Source: Gammaproteobacteria bacterium
GTDB taxonomy: Bacteria; Pseudomonadota; Gammaproteobacteria; Chromatiales; Chromatiaceae
Assembly (NCBI GenBank): GCA_011390365.1
Contig: JAABSM010000019.1
Span: forward strand, 1-54,493
Direction: 5' to 3'
Length of the DNA stretch: 54,493 nucleotides
Every line of letters begins with the position of its first letter. Within the stretch, counting starts at the first letter, position 1. The position numbers and the translations under genes were made by a program. Of the stretch, positions 23,428 through 35,900 are shown in pieces. The notes under the pieces are model-generated. The model searched no databases. It was not told the origin of the DNA and saw only the letters and a program-made list of their open reading frames with translations.

Positions 23428-25338
23428 ATGCCTCGAATTACCCTGCCGGATGGTTCCGGACGCGATTTTGATCACCCGGTCAGCGTAGTCGATGTGGCCG
23501 CCTCCATCGGTCCGGGGCTGGCCAAGGCCGCGCTGGCGGGCAAGGTGGATGGCCGCCTGGTGGATCTCGCCCATACCATGGACGAGGATTGCGAGCTGGC
23601 CATCGTTACCGAGCGTGACGAGGAGGGGCTGGATGTCATTCGTCACTCCACCGCCCATCTGCTGGCTCAGGCGGTCAAGGAGCTCTTCCCCGCGGCCCAG
23701 GTGACGATCGGCCCGACCATCGACAACGGCTTCTACTACGACTTCTCCTACCAGCGCCCCTTCACGCCCGAAGACCTGGAGGCGATCGAGAAACGCATGG
23801 CCGAGCTGGCCAGCCAGGATCTTCCGGTGGCGCGTTCGGTCAAGTCCCGAGACGACGCTGTAGCCTACTTTCGCGGCATCGGCGAGGCCTACAAGGCGGA
23901 GATCATTGAGTCCATTCCCGCCAACGAGGACCTCTCCCTCTACACCCAGGGCGAGTTCACGGACCTCTGCCGCGGTCCCCATGTACCCAGCACCGGCAAG
24001 CTCAAGGCCTTCAAGCTGATGAAGGTGGCCGGGGCCTACTGGCGCGGCGACTCCAGCAACGAGATGCTGCAACGCATCTACGGCACCGCCTGGCGGGACA
24101 AGAAGGAGCTCAAGCGCTATCTGAATCGTCTCGCCGAGGCGGAGAAGCGGGATCATCGCAAGATCGGCAAGGCGCTGGATCTGTTCCATACCCAGGAAGA
24201 GGCGCCGGGTATGGTCTTCTGGCACGACAAGGGCTGGCGGATCTATCTGGTGATTCAGCAGTATGTGCGCGACAAGCTGCGCGACAACGGCTATCAGGAG
24301 GTCCACACCCCGCAGGTGATCGACCGTGTTCTGTGGGAGAAGTCGGGGCATTGGGACAAGTTCGGTGACATGATCTTCACCACCCATTCGGAGAATCGCG
24401 ACTACGCGATCAAGCCGATGAACTGCCCGGCCCACATCCAGATCTACAACCATGGTCTGCGCAGCTATCGGGATCTGCCGTTGCGACTGGCGGAGTTCGG
24501 CTCCTGTCACCGCAACGAGCCGTCGGGCGCCTTGCACGGCCTGATGCGGGTGCGTAACTTCGTTCAGGATGACGCCCACATCTTCTGTACCGAGGGGCAG
24601 ATCCTCTCCGAAGTGTCGGATTTTATCGACCTGTTGTTCGAGGTCTATCGGGACTTCGGCTTCGAGGAGGTGCTGGTCAAGCTCTCCACCCGCCCGGAAC
24701 AGCGGGTCGGTGCGGACGAGTTGTGGGACAAGGCGGAGCAGTCCCTGGAGGATGCCCTCAACCACAAGCGCCTCGATTGGGAGTTGCAGCCGGGCGAGGG
24801 CGCCTTTTACGGCCCCAAGATCGAGTTTTCGCTGCGGGATTGCCTGGATCGGGTGTGGCAGCTGGGGACCATTCAGCTCGACTTCTCCATGCCGGGTCGT
24901 CTGGATGCGGAGTATGTCGCCGAGGATAACACCCGCAAGACGCCGGTCATGCTGCATCGTGCGATCCTCGGATCACTGGAGCGCTTCATCGGCATCCTCA
25001 TCGAGCACTATGCGGGGGCCATGCCGTTGTGGCTGTCGCCGGTACAGGTGATGGTGATGAATATTACCGATCGGCAGGCCGGATATGTGGAAAAAGTGGC
25101 CCGTTTCCTGGACGAAAGGGGATTTCGCGTGGAAATGGACTTGAGAAACGAAAAGATCGGCTTTAAAATTCGCGAGCATACCTTGACGCGAGTCCCTTAT
25201 CTAGTCGTGGTTGGGGATCGTGAGATGGAAAACGATAGTGTCGCGCTGCGCACCCGCGGCGGCGAGGATCTTGGGACCGTGTCTCTGGATGAACTTGCCG
25301 AACGCCTGGGGCGGGAGGTAGCGGCCCGATCGGCGTAG
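23428..25338 (+). CDS. thrS: Threonine--tRNA ligase
   Basis: 636 residues. Order: TGS domain (1-62), editing domain with [16 protein letters not shown] (about 71-86), TDLCRGPHV, catalytic core with [10 protein letters not shown] (zinc Cys near 333), class II motif 2 [20 protein letters not shown], motif 3, and anticodon-binding C-terminal domain. Charges tRNA-Thr in the cytoplasm and hydrolyses Ser-tRNA-Thr. First gene of the thrS-infC-rpmI-rplT run; in E. coli thrS represses its own translation through a leader operator, which I could not identify in the 37-base spacer. Confidence 0.98.
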   Translation: MPRITLPDGSGRDFDHPVSVVDVAASIGPGLAKAALAGKVDGRLVDLAHTMDEDCELAIVTERDEEGLDVIRHSTAHLLAQAVKELFPAAQVTIGPTIDNGFYYDFSYQRPFTPEDLEAIEKRMAELASQDLPVARSVKSRDDAVAYFRGIGEAYKAEIIESIPANEDLSLYTQGEFTDLCRGPHVPSTGKLKAFKLMKVAGAYWRGDSSNEMLQRIYGTAWRDKKELKRYLNRLAEAEKRDHRKIGKALDLFHTQEEAPGMVFWHDKGWRIYLVIQQYVRDKLRDNGYQEVHTPQVIDRVLWEKSGHWDKFGDMIFTTHSENRDYAIKPMNCPAHIQIYNHGLRSYRDLPLRLAEFGSCHRNEPSGALHGLMRVRNFVQDDAHIFCTEGQILSEVSDFIDLLFEVYRDFGFEEVLVKLSTRPEQRVGADELWDKAEQSLEDALNHKRLDWELQPGEGAFYGPKIEFSLRDCLDRVWQLGTIQLDFSMPGRLDAEYVAEDNTRKTPVMLHRAILGSLERFIGILIEHYAGAMPLWLSPVQVMVMNITDRQAGYVEKVARFLDERGFRVEMDLRNEKIGFKIREHTLTRVPYLVVVGDREMENDSVALRTRGGEDLGTVSLDELAERLGREVAARSA

Positions 25339-25384
25339 CGGCCTGAGCAAATCGGCTTGGTCGCTTTGTTGTTTATGAATCCTT

Positions 25385-25402
25385 GGGAGGAACCGAGTTA
25401 TC
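25385..25402 (+). promoter_or_regulatory. Strong ribosome site with ATC initiation codon (infC)
   Basis: GGGAGG at 25385-25390, 9-base spacer, ATC at 25400-25402. The site decides the infC start and implies IF-3 autoregulation, as known for the AUU-started E. coli gene. Confidence 0.8.
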
Positions 25403-25918
25403 GCTGCGAAACGTAAAAATCGCCGTAATGATGAAATCACGGCGACAGAGGTGCGACTCATTGGCTCTGACGGCAATCAGGTCGGAGTGGTCGTTCTGGA
25501 GCAGGCGCTGAATATCGCGGGAGAAGAGGGCATGGATCTGGTCGAGATCGTGCCCAACGCCGAACCGCCGGTTTGTCGAGTGATGGATTACGGCAAGCAT
25601 GTCTTCGAGCAGAAGAAACAGCAGCAGGCCGCCAAGAAGAAGCAGAAACAGGTTCAAATCAAGGAGATAAAGTTTCGCCCAGGGACGGGGGAAGGGGATT
25701 ATCAGGTAAAACTGCGCAACCTGATACGTTTCCTTGAAGAAGGGGACAAGGCCAAGGTAACCATGCGGTTCCGTGGTCGTGAGCATGCCCACCGCGATCT
25801 GGGGCTGGAGCTCCTGCAGCGGATCGAGAACGATCTGGCCGAATATTCCGAAGTGGAGCAGAAACCACAGATGGAAGGTCGCCAGATGATCATGGTGCTG
25901 CGCCCCCTGAAGAAATAG
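25400..25918 (+). CDS. infC: Translation initiation factor IF-3, ATC start codon
   Basis: 172 residues. No ATG or GTG gives a full N-terminus; the first GTG (25451) would remove the conserved TATEVRLIG lead-in. The ATC at 25400 lies 9 bases after GGGAGG (25385-25390) and opens [22 protein letters not shown]. infC is known to start at AUU, AUC or AUA in many bacteria, allowing IF-3 to repress its own synthesis by rejecting non-AUG starts. Then [34 protein letters not shown] and [11 protein letters not shown] are canonical. 61 bases after thrS; part of the infC-rpmI-rplT operon. Confidence 0.95.
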   Translation: MAAKRKNRRNDEITATEVRLIGSDGNQVGVVVLEQALNIAGEEGMDLVEIVPNAEPPVCRVMDYGKHVFEQKKQQQAAKKKQKQVQIKEIKFRPGTGEGDYQVKLRNLIRFLEEGDKAKVTMRFRGREHAHRDLGLELLQRIENDLAEYSEVEQKPQMEGRQMIMVLRPLKK

Positions 25919-25980
25919 CGCGACCATTGGGGTCGCGCCGTAACATCCTATGTAGCATACGAATGCGGAGTTGTCAGACA

Positions 25981-26178
25981 ATGCCCAAGATCAAAACCAA
26001 TCGCGGAGCGGCGAAACGGTTCAAGAAGACCGGTTCCGGCGCTTTCAAGCGTGCTCAGTCTCATCGTCGTCATATCCTGACGAAGAAACCGACCAAGCGT
26101 AAACGCCATCTGCGTTCGCCCTCCACGCTGGCCAAGGCCGACGTGGCAATGGCGCGTCGCATGATCCCCTACGCCTGA
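25981..26178 (+). CDS. rpmI: 50S ribosomal protein L35
   Basis: 65 residues: [20 protein letters not shown], then KRKRHLR and [12 protein letters not shown]. Standard L35. The ATG at 25981 is the family start; an in-frame extension from 25927 is rejected. 62 bases after infC and 33 before rplT. Confidence 0.97.
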   Translation: MPKIKTNRGAAKRFKKTGSGAFKRAQSHRRHILTKKPTKRKRHLRSPSTLAKADVAMARRMIPYA

Positions 26179-26211
26179 TCCCACACCTGATCAAGTTTCG
26201 GAGACTGAACC

Positions 26212-26571
26212 ATGCCAAGAGTCAAACGGGGCGTAACCGCCCACGCACGTCACAAGAAGGTCCTCAAGGAAGCCAAGGGTTATTACGGTGCCCGCAGCAA
26301 GGTCTATCGCGTCGCCAAACAGGCGGTGATCAAGGCCGGCCAGTACGCCTATCGCGACCGCCGCCAGAAAAAGCGCCAGTTCCGTGCGCTGTGGATCGCC
26401 CGCATCAACGCCGGCGCCCGCGAGAACGGCATCTCCTACAGCCGCATGATGGATGGCCTGAAGAAGGCCAACGTCGAGATCGATCGCAAGATGCTCGCCG
26501 ACCTGGCCATCTTTGACAAACCGGCTTTTGCCAAGCTGGCGGAACAGGCCAAGGCCGCTATCTCCAGCTGA
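26212..26571 (+). CDS. rplT: 50S ribosomal protein L20
   Basis: 119 residues: [19 protein letters not shown], then [35 protein letters not shown]. Standard L20, needed early in 50S assembly. In E. coli L20 represses rpmI-rplT by binding mRNA; the corresponding site was not identified here. Followed by two hairpins. Confidence 0.98.
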   Translation: MPRVKRGVTAHARHKKVLKEAKGYYGARSKVYRVAKQAVIKAGQYAYRDRRQKKRQFRALWIARINAGARENGISYSRMMDGLKKANVEIDRKMLADLAIFDKPAFAKLAEQAKAAISS

Positions 26572-27741
<1,170 letters not shown>

Positions 27742-27788
27742 AAAAAGCGCTATCGCCAAGTATAAAGAGTTTTAGACGGAAGAGTGAA

Positions 27789-30170
27789 ATGAAATTCAGT
27801 GTAGCCTGGTTGAGAGAGTGGGTGGATCCGCCGGTCGACGCCCAGCAGCTGGCGGATCAGCTGACCATGGCGGGCCTTGAGGTGGACGCGGTCGAGCCGG
27901 TGGCGGAGGCGTTCAGCGGCGTGGTCGTCGGCTACGTCGAGGCCCGCGAGGCCCATCCCGATGCCGACAAGCTGAGTCTCTGCACCGTCGATGTGGGCGG
28001 CGAAGAGAGACTTCAGATCATCTGCGGCGCCCCCAACGTCGCCCAGGGCCAGAAGGTCCCGGTCGCCACCATCGGCGGCGTCCTGCCCGGCAACTTCAAG
28101 ATCAAGCGGGCCAATCTGCGCGGGGTGGAGTCCTTCGGCATGATCTGCTCCGCCTTGGAGCTGGGCCTTGCCGACTCCTCGGACGGCATCATGGTGCTCG
28201 AAGGGGATGCGCCGGTCGGGCAGGATTTTCGTGAATATCTGAAACTGGAAGACGCTACCATCGAGGTCGATCTTACCCCGGATCGGGGCGATTGTCTCAG
28301 CATTGCCGGCATCGCCCGAGAGGTCGGGGTCCTCAATCGAACGCTGGTCGACGTGATCAGGAGCCGACCGATCAAGCCGGCGATCGAGGATCGTTTTGAT
28401 GTGGAGCTGGAGGCCCCGGAGGATTGTCCGGTCTACTGTTGTCGCGTCGTGCGCGGTATCGATCCTCGCGCCCGCTCGCCGCTGTGGCTAAAGGAGCGGT
28501 TGCGGCGCAGCGGCCTGCGCCCCATCAGCGCGGTAGTGGACATCACCAACTACGTGATGCTCGAGCTTGGCCAGCCCATGCATGCCTTCGATCTCGCCAG
28601 ACTCGAAGGGGGGGTTCGGGTGCGACGCGCCACCGAGGGTGAACGGCTGGAGCTGCTTGATGGCTCCGAAGTGACGTTACGCGACGATACCCTGGTCATC
28701 GCCGATCATGGTCGTGCGCTGGCGATGGCCGGCGTCATGGGCGGCGAAGATTCCGCGGTGACCGATGATACTCGAGACATCCTCTTCGAGAGCGCGTTCT
28801 TCTCGCCGCAATCGATTATCGGCAAGGCGCGCAGCTATGGCCTGCATACCGACTCCTCCTATCGCTTCGAGCGCGGCGTCGATCCCTCGCTGCAACAACA
28901 GGCGCTGGAGCGGGCCACCGAGCTGCTGCTGGAGATCGCCGGCGGCGAGGCCGGGCCCGTGGTTGAGTCGCTGGCCCTGGAGCACCTGCCGTCGCGCGCC
29001 ACCATTCGTTTGCGTCATGAACGGATCACCCGTCTGTTGGGTCTGGCGATAGAGCGGGATACGGTGGAGGAGATCCTGACGCGGCTGGATATGCAGGTGC
29101 GGCCCCAGGATGATGGCTGGCTGGTGTTGCCACCCAAATGCCGCTTTGATATCACCATCGAAGAGGATCTGATCGAGGAGGTAGGGCGGATCTACGGCTA
29201 CTCCCGCATACCAGCCAGCCACGGATCGATCAGCTCAGCGATGCGCCAGAGGCCTGAAAGGGATTTCCGACTTTCCGCCGCCAAGGCGGCGCTGGTTGAT
29301 CGAGACTATCACGAGGCGATCACCTACAGCTTCGTCAGCCCCGAGCTGAACCAGCTGATCACCCCGCAAGAAAAAGGGGTCCAGTTGGCCAATCCCTTGT
29401 CCGCTGACATGGCGGTAATGCGGACCAGTCTATGGCCCGGGTTGTTGCAGGCGCTGCGCTATAATACCGCTCGACAGCAAGCACGGGTGCGGATCTTCGA
29501 GGCCGGCCTGTGCTTTACCGGCGAACCGGGGGCGCTGATCCAGCAGCCGATGATAGCCGCCGCCATTACCGGCTCGCTAAACCCTGAGCAGTGGGGTGTT
29601 GGCGATCGCAGGGCGGACTTTTTCGATATCAAGGGCGACCTGGAGGCGCTGCTGGCCCTCACCGGCGATCGCGGCGGATTTCGATTTGTCGCCGAGAGGC
29701 AGGCGGCGTTGCATCCCGGCCAGAGCGCGGCCGTCTACCGGGATGGTCGGCGGGTGGGCTGGGTCGGCATGCTGCACCCGGAGATCGAGAACAAGCTGGA
29801 CCTGGACGCGCCGGTCTATCTGTTCGAGCTGGCGCTGGATGGTGGCATGTTGCATGGTCGCCTGCCCAGTTTCGAGGCGGTTTCCAAATATCCATCGACA
29901 AGGCGAGATATTGCCCTGGTCGTGGGAGAGGACGTGAGCATGAATCAGGTGGTAGAATGTGCCCGCCGAAGCGGGCCGGAATTTTTGCGAGACATTCTGC
30001 TATTTGATGTCTATAATGGGGAAAAGATTGAAGCAGGACGAAAAAGTCTTGCTTTGGGCTTGATTTTTCAAGAGACTGAAGGCAATCTCAGCGACGAACA
30101 GGTGGAGGAGGGGGTGGCTTCCATCCTCCGCGCCTTGGCCCAAGAATTAAAAGCACAGTTACGGGAGTAG
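27789..30170 (+). CDS. pheT: Phenylalanine--tRNA ligase beta subunit
   Basis: 793 residues. tRNA-binding EMAP-like domain (about 39-150, [21 protein letters not shown]), B3/B4 editing domain ([20 protein letters not shown]), B5 domain, catalytic-like core ([18 protein letters not shown]), and the C-terminal anticodon-binding FDX-ACB domain ([13 protein letters not shown]). Full length. ihfA follows after 7 bases, the classic pheST-ihfA arrangement. Confidence 0.98.
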   Translation: MKFSVAWLREWVDPPVDAQQLADQLTMAGLEVDAVEPVAEAFSGVVVGYVEAREAHPDADKLSLCTVDVGGEERLQIICGAPNVAQGQKVPVATIGGVLPGNFKIKRANLRGVESFGMICSALELGLADSSDGIMVLEGDAPVGQDFREYLKLEDATIEVDLTPDRGDCLSIAGIAREVGVLNRTLVDVIRSRPIKPAIEDRFDVELEAPEDCPVYCCRVVRGIDPRARSPLWLKERLRRSGLRPISAVVDITNYVMLELGQPMHAFDLARLEGGVRVRRATEGERLELLDGSEVTLRDDTLVIADHGRALAMAGVMGGEDSAVTDDTRDILFESAFFSPQSIIGKARSYGLHTDSSYRFERGVDPSLQQQALERATELLLEIAGGEAGPVVESLALEHLPSRATIRLRHERITRLLGLAIERDTVEEILTRLDMQVRPQDDGWLVLPPKCRFDITIEEDLIEEVGRIYGYSRIPASHGSISSAMRQRPERDFRLSAAKAALVDRDYHEAITYSFVSPELNQLITPQEKGVQLANPLSADMAVMRTSLWPGLLQALRYNTARQQARVRIFEAGLCFTGEPGALIQQPMIAAAITGSLNPEQWGVGDRRADFFDIKGDLEALLALTGDRGGFRFVAERQAALHPGQSAAVYRDGRRVGWVGMLHPEIENKLDLDAPVYLFELALDGGMLHGRLPSFEAVSKYPSTRRDIALVVGEDVSMNQVVECARRSGPEFLRDILLFDVYNGEKIEAGRKSLALGLIFQETEGNLSDEQVEEGVASILRALAQELKAQLRE

Positions 30171-30177
30171 ATTTGGG

Positions 30178-30474
30178 ATGGCGCTTACGAAGGCGGAGAT
30201 GGCGGAGCGGCTTTTTGATGATCTGGGGCTGAACAAGCGCGAAGCCAAAGAGATGGTCGAGCTCTTCTTCGAAAAGATTCGGGCCGCTTTGGAGGATGGC
30301 TCCCAAGTCAAGTTGTCGGGGTTTGGAAATTTCGATTTGCGCGAGAAGAAAGAGCGTCCCGGTCGCAATCCCAAGACCGGACAGGAGATTCCGATCTCCG
30401 CACGCCGTGTAGTAACTTTTCGTCCTGGACAAAAACTAAAAGCACGGGTTGAAGGCTATGCTGGAAGCGAGTAA
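30178..30474 (+). CDS. ihfA: Integration host factor subunit alpha
   Basis: 98 residues: [41 protein letters not shown], and [17 protein letters not shown]. The beta-arm Pro that intercalates DNA sits in [10 protein letters not shown]. Pairs with IhfB to bend DNA about 160 degrees. The merR-type gene starts inside its 3' end (17-base overlap). Confidence 0.97.
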   Translation: MALTKAEMAERLFDDLGLNKREAKEMVELFFEKIRAALEDGSQVKLSGFGNFDLREKKERPGRNPKTGQEIPISARRVVTFRPGQKLKARVEGYAGSE

Positions 30475-30817
30475 TACCACCGCGGAACTGCCCGCGATCC
30501 CGGGAAAGCGTTACTTCACCATCGGTGAGGTCAGCGAGTTGTGCGGGGTAAAGCCCCATGTCCTGCGCTACTGGGAGCAGGAGTTCCCACAGCTCAAGCC
30601 GGTCAAGCGGCGCGGTAACCGACGCTACTATCAACGCAAGGATGTGTTGATGATTCGGCAGATTCGCAGCTTGCTTTACGAGCAGGGATTCACCATTGGC
30701 GGCGCTCGCCAGCAACTCTCCGGCGAGACCGCGAAGGAGGATTTGCAGCAAAGCCAGCAGATCGTTCGCCAACTCCGAACCGAACTGGAAGAGATTCTCC
30801 ATATTCTGAAGCGCTGA
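30458..30817 (+). CDS. MerR family transcriptional regulator (ihfA-linked)
   Basis: 119 residues from ATG 30458. MerR winged-helix HTH at about 20-90: [26 protein letters not shown] and [20 protein letters not shown]. The C-terminal 40 residues form a coiled coil ([21 protein letters not shown]). No metal-binding cysteines or effector domain. The ihfA-merR pair is conserved in many Gammaproteobacteria; the target is unknown. Confidence 0.9.
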   Translation: MLEASNTTAELPAIPGKRYFTIGEVSELCGVKPHVLRYWEQEFPQLKPVKRRGNRRYYQRKDVLMIRQIRSLLYEQGFTIGGARQQLSGETAKEDLQQSQQIVRQLRTELEEILHILKR

Positions 30818-31221
30818 TTCCCGCCGCGGAGCAAGCGCGCGGGGCCGGGCGTACCAACTCGTTTGGTCCCTCCGCCGGCGGCATGCGGCGTTCAACGGGG
30901 CTAGGGGCGTTTCGGCAGGGTCCGCCTCGCGCGGGCGGCGTGCTCACCATCCCCGTCTGCTGCGTCATTCACGCCCGCTCCATTCCACCCCATGAACTCA
31001 GCATGCCCGGTCGCGCCGGTGTTGCGGCCCTGGCACGCTCTCCGTCCGATCGCCCCGATTGCAAGTCGCCGGTTGCAATTGCCTGTTTCTTAGGGGATAC
31101 TTTGCGTTCTTGCTGATCATTTGTCAGGCCCCTTGCGGCGATGGCGAAAGACGAAAGCAAGTTTATGATTGAAAACGTTTTTACTAACAACATCGTGGTG
31201 CTCTCTTGCAGGAGGATGGAT
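30818..31221. other. Intergenic region between merR and the SCP2-like gene
   Basis: 404 bases. First 200 are very GC-rich (around GGCGGCATGCGGCG, CGCGCGGGCGGCG); the second half becomes A/T-richer and holds the palindrome at 31058-31079. In many Gammaproteobacteria a tRNA-Pro follows ihfA-merR; I do not see one. No gene supported. Confidence 0.5.
31058..31079. promoter_or_regulatory. Palindrome ATTGCAA-N8-TTGCAAT, possible operator
   Basis: Perfect 7-bp arms separated by 8 bases, about 145 bases before the SCP2-like gene. Size and spacing suit a dimeric regulator, but no promoter boxes are clear. Confidence 0.35.
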
Positions 31222-31617
31222 ATGGCGGATCTCTTTTCGGAAGAGTGGATGAAAAGCTTCATGGAACAGTGGAATGGCGAGCCGGACCTGAGTGATGCGT
31301 TGGCGCAAATCGACTTTTCCAGCGTGATCGGTTACGGTTTCGAGGGCGAGGATCAGCCGCGCGGCGTGCTGACCGTCGAGAACGGCAAGGCGACAGCCGC
31401 CGGCGCCTACAATGGCGAGACCATGAACTGGGATATTCGCTGCAGCGAAGATCAGTGGAAGAAGTGGATCGCCAAACCCCCGGGCATGATGGGGCTGGGG
31501 ATGGCGTTCACCTCCGGCAAGATGAAGTTCAAGGCGGGTGACTATGGCGCGATGCTCAAGGATCCGCGCATGGCCGGCCCCTTCATCAAGTCGTTCAGCG
31601 TCATGGGGCGCGCCTGA
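31222..31617 (+). CDS. SCP2-like sterol-transfer-fold protein
   Basis: 131 residues from ATG 31222, chosen because GGAGG (31211-31215) is 6 bases upstream; the ATG at 31216 touches the ribosome site. Pattern: short helical N-terminus (FSEEWMKSFMEQWN), beta-rich centre (GVLTVENGKATAAGAYNGETMNWDIRCSEDQWKKWI) and the SCP2-like end, GMAFTSGKMKFKAGDYGAMLKDPRMAGPFIKSF. No signal peptide. Family members bind lipids or acyl chains; the ligand is not known. Single gene between a GC-rich spacer and a strong hairpin. Confidence 0.75.
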   Translation: MADLFSEEWMKSFMEQWNGEPDLSDALAQIDFSSVIGYGFEGEDQPRGVLTVENGKATAAGAYNGETMNWDIRCSEDQWKKWIAKPPGMMGLGMAFTSGKMKFKAGDYGAMLKDPRMAGPFIKSFSVMGRA

Positions 31618-31631
31618 TCAAGACGGGCTGA

Positions 31632-31669
31632 AGGCCGCCCCGCGGATCTTGATCGGCGGGGCGGCCTTG
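31632..31669 (+). terminator. Strong hairpin after the SCP2-like gene
   Basis: Perfect 13-bp stem AAGGCCGCCCCGC / GCGGGGCGGCCTT with a 12-base loop; no long T-run. Separates the SCP2-like gene from the RND cluster. Confidence 0.7.
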
Positions 31670-31708
31670 TTATCGGATAAGTGAAAAGTTACGAGGCGGG
31701 AATTGGGA

Positions 31709-32866
31709 ATGATGGTAAAACCGATCCGGACACTGTTGGGATTTGCAGCGGCCATGGTGGCGGTGATGCCGGTCGCGGCACAGATCAGCGATGGCGAGAT
31801 CTATACCGTCACCCAGTCCAGAGACGTACCTCGCGTCTCGCTCGGGGGTACGGTGATCCCCTACAAAGAGGTCACCATGTCCGCCCAGATACCCGGGCGG
31901 GTGAAGTATATCGGAGGTATCGAGGGGGATCGCTTCAAGGAAGGGGAATTGCTGGTCGCGCTGGATGACAGCGAGCTGCTGGCGAATCGAAATTCCGCGC
32001 TGGCGCAACTCGGTAGCGCCGAGGCTCAGCTGCGTAATGCCGGTGTTCAGTTCAACCGCGAGCTCTGGTCGCCCAAGTCCAAGAGCGCGATGGGTGGTAT
32101 GGGCATGCCCAACCTGTTCGACCAGATGTTCTCCCGGCCCATGGAAGATTTTACGGGTACTCGGGATCGCGGGGTCGAGCGAGGCGCCGACATCTACTCC
32201 TCTCAGGTTCAGATCGCCCAGGCGCGAAACGCCATGGCCCAGGCCCAGGCCCAGATCCAGGCCATCGATGCCAAGTTGCGAGACGCCAAGAGCGTCGCCC
32301 CCTTCTACGGCGTGATCATGAAGAAGTTCGTCGAGGTCGGCGACACCATGCAGCCGGGCATGCCGCTGCTCAAATTCTCGGATATCGAATTCCTGCAGAT
32401 CGCGGTGGATGTGCCGGCGCGTCTGCGTCCCGGTCTGACCGAGGGCGCCTATCTTCAGGCGGAACTCGACGTGGGCGGGCAGATCGTGCCAGTGAGGGTT
32501 GCTCAGATCTTCCCCATGGCCGACGCCCAGCGACACACCGTCAGGGTCAAGTTCGACCTGCCCCAGGGGGTCTCCTCCCCCGGTATGTACGCGAAGGTGC
32601 TGGTTCCCGACTTTACCGCGTCGGCTCGGGAACACCCGATCATCCCGACCAGCGCGATTCGTTACAACGGCAGTCTCCCAGGGGTCTACGTGGTGGATGA
32701 AGAGGGCGAGCCCGAGCTGCGTCTGATCCGCGAAGGGGAACGGATGCCCAACGGTTTCACCAGCGTCCTGTCCGGACTGCGGGCGGGCGAGCGGATTCTG
32801 GAGAATCCGCCGCGCAACGTGGCGTCGGGCTGGTCCGGCGGGGCGCGGGACGAGAATAGCCGTTAA
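31709..32866 (+). CDS. RND efflux periplasmic adaptor (membrane fusion protein)
   Basis: 385 residues from ATG 31709 (TTG 31703 is possible). Signal peptide to about residue 24 (LLGFAAAMVAVMPVAAQ), no lipobox. Barrel-sandwich/lipoyl halves: VTMSAQIPGRVKYIGGIEGDRFKEGELLVALDD and AKSVAPFYGVIMKKFVEVGDTM. Helical hairpin in between, including an unusual Gly/Met/Pro-containing insertion (SAMGGMGMPNLFDQMFSRPMEDF). Then beta-barrel and membrane-proximal domains. It bridges the RND pump to an outer-membrane channel. The pump gene follows after 100 bases; no outer-membrane factor gene is present. First gene of the candidate cluster. Confidence 0.9.
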   Translation: MMVKPIRTLLGFAAAMVAVMPVAAQISDGEIYTVTQSRDVPRVSLGGTVIPYKEVTMSAQIPGRVKYIGGIEGDRFKEGELLVALDDSELLANRNSALAQLGSAEAQLRNAGVQFNRELWSPKSKSAMGGMGMPNLFDQMFSRPMEDFTGTRDRGVERGADIYSSQVQIAQARNAMAQAQAQIQAIDAKLRDAKSVAPFYGVIMKKFVEVGDTMQPGMPLLKFSDIEFLQIAVDVPARLRPGLTEGAYLQAELDVGGQIVPVRVAQIFPMADAQRHTVRVKFDLPQGVSSPGMYAKVLVPDFTASAREHPIIPTSAIRYNGSLPGVYVVDEEGEPELRLIREGERMPNGFTSVLSGLRAGERILENPPRNVASGWSGGARDENSR

Positions 32867-32966
32867 GCGTTCAGCGGCAAAAAATCGGCTTCTCCGCTTG
32901 CGGGCGGGGAAGGGTTCATCTCAATAAGGCCGCCGGATGCGCGGTTTCGGCACCATTGTTCTATAG

Positions 32967-35900
32967 ATGAGCGATCAAGAAAAACAAACCGGAAATCAGG
33001 GCGTCTCCGTTCTCGACGACGACGCGCACCTTGGCTTGGCAGGGCGCACCGCGCGCTTTTTCATCAAGTCTCCTCTCTCTCCGCTGCTGTTCGCGGCGAT
33101 GATGCTGATGGGCATCATGGGGCTGGTCCTGGCGCCCCGCCAGGAGGACCCCCAGATATCCGTGCCCATGGTGGACGTGTTCGTCCAGTATCCGGGCGCC
33201 TCGGCCGAGGAGGTATCGTCGCTGGCGATCGAGCCTCTTGAGCGGATCATGAGCGAAATCACCGCCGTCAAGCATGTCTACTCCGCTTCTCAGCGGGGGA
33301 TGGGCATGGTCACCATCGAGTTCGAAGTGGGCGAGGAGATGGGGCCTTCGCTGGTCAAGGTGAACGACAAGCTCGACTCCAACATGGACCGGATCCCGCC
33401 CGGGGTGATGCCGCCGATGGTCAAGGCCAAGGGCATCGACGACGTGCCGGTGGTGAATATCACGCTCTGGTCCAAGGATTTGGACGGCAACGGGCAGCCG
33501 GATGTGGACGACGGCCAACTGCGCATGCTTGCCCACGATGTGTTACAGGCCATCAAGGAGATCCCTGATACTGGTAATGGATTCGTGGTGGGTGGCCGCC
33601 CGGAACAGGTGACCGTGGAGGTCTTCCCGGAGCGACTCTCCGGTTACCAGATCAGCCTCGATCAGGTCGCGCAAACCATTCGCACCGCCAACAGCGAACA
33701 GCAGGCGGGCGGAGTAGAGGCGGGCGATATCCACTTCTCGGTGATGACCGGCACCTTCCTGGAGAGCGTCGAGGATATCTCGCGGCTGGTGGTGGGCACC
33801 CACAACAATGTTCCGGTCTATGTCCATGACGTGGCGCGGGTGATCCAGGGCCCCAAAGACGCGGATCAACTGGTCGCCTACTACACCGGTCCCGCCGGCC
33901 CCGAAGGCCTGCAAGCCGATGGCGTGCCGGCGGTCACCATTGCGGTGGCCAAGAAGAAGGGATCCAATGGCGTCACCGTGGCCAACGCCATCATTGAGCG
34001 GGTCGAGAGGCTCAAGGGGACCCGGATCCCCAGCAATGTGGAGGTCAGCATTACCCGCGACTATGGCGAGACCGCGGATGACAAGGTCAAGGAGCTCATC
34101 TTCAAGCTCTTCGTCGCCACCGGGTTCGTCTTCCTGTTGGTGCTGGTGGCGTTCCGCGCCTTTCGCCCCGCGATCGTGGTGGTGCTGGTCATTCCGGTGG
34201 TGCTGTTGTTTACCATCTTCGTGGCCTATATCGCGGGTTACACCATCGACCGGGTGAGCCTGTTCGCGCTGATCTTTTCCATCGGCATCCTGGTGGATGA
34301 TGCCATCGTGGTGGTCGAGAACATCTATCGTCGCTGGCTGGAGGAGGGGCGCACCGACGTCGAGACGGCGGTAGACGCGGTGCGAGAGGTGGGCAACCCG
34401 ACTATTCTCGCCACCTTCACCGTGATCGGCGCGTTGCTGCCGATGGGCTTCGTCAGCGGCATGATGGGTCCCTACATGGAACCGATCCCGGCGCTGGGCT
34501 CGGTGGCGATGCTGGTCTCCCTCTTCGCCGCCTTCGTCTTTACCCCCTGGTTGTCCATCTCGCCCTGGTTGCGCCCGAGCATGCGCTATCTCTCCGAGGC
34601 GGAAAAGCGTGAACACGCCAGCGCGGAGAAGATGGAGGGACTCTATCGCGGCATTCTCACACCACTGATTGAAAGCAAGGCCAAGGAACGGCTCTTCCGG
34701 CTGATCATGTGGGGCACGTTTTTCGCCATGTGCTCCATGTTCTACTTCAAGTGGGTGGCGGTGAAGATGCTGCCGCTGGACAACAAGCCGGAGTTCGCGG
34801 TGGTATTGGACATGCCGGAAGGGACCGCGTTGCCGGTAACCGTCAATACCGCCCACAGCATCGCCGAGAAGATGCGCGAGATCCCCGAGGTGACGGCGGT
34901 ACAGGTCTATGCCGGTACCGCACGCCCCTTTGACTTCAATGGAATGGTCCGCCACTACTACCTGCGCAGCGACCCGTGGCAGGGGGAGATCCAGGTGCAG
35001 CTGCTGCACAAGAGCCAGCGCGACCGATCGAGCCACGAGATCGCGGTGGCCGCCCGCGGCATGATCGGCGAGATCATCAAGGGCACGGGGGGCAACGTCT
35101 CGGTGGTGGAGATGCCGCCCGGGCCGCCGGTCCTGCAGTCGGTGGTGGCGGAAGTGCATGGCCCCGACGCCGACACGCGGCGTCAGGTGGCGGCCGACCT
35201 GACCCGCATCTTCTCCCAGACCGAGAGTCTGCGCGATGTGGACAATTACATGCGCGGCGAGTATCAATACTGGCGATTCAATGTGGATACCGAGAAGGCG
35301 GTGCGCCGCGGGATCTCCGTCGATGCCATCAATCGCAACCTCTCAATGGCCCTGGGCGGCTCCGCCATTGGCGACGTAAAGCAGCGCGCGGGCCATGAAC
35401 CGGTCAATATCGTCATCCAGGTACCGCTGGCGGAGCGTTCCCAGATTAGCCGCCTGGGAGACCTGCCGATCCAGTCCCAACAGGGGATAACCCTGCCGCT
35501 GCGGGAACTGGGCCATTTCGAGAAGGTGCGGGAAGACGACATCATCTACCACAAGGATCTGCGGCCGGTGGAGTATGTCGTCGCCGAAGTGGGCGGGCGT
35601 CTTGCCGCGCCGGTCTACGGCATGTTCCAGGTGGAGGACCTGGTTGCGCAACAGGATTACGTCACGCCGGACGGCGTGAGGCTCCACGAAGGCGGCATGC
35701 TAGACGATGGCTTTCACTGGTTTTCTCCCCCGGCGAGCGACAGTGGCTCCTCCATCGAATGGACCGGCGAATGGACGGTTACCTTCGAGACCTTCCGCGA
35801 CATGGGCGGCGCCTTTATCGTGGCGCTGGTGCTGATATATATGCTTGTCGTATGGGAGTTTGGCAACTTCCGCATACCGGCGCTGATCATGGCCCCCATT

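Noticed and set aside
23383-24957. 524-residue open frame antisense to thrS
   Set aside because: Shadow of a clear thrS; sequence is His/Gln/Leu-rich as expected of an antisense frame.
33543-35267. 574-residue open frame antisense to the first RND pump
   Set aside because: Shadow frame, His/Asp/Gly-rich, no motifs.
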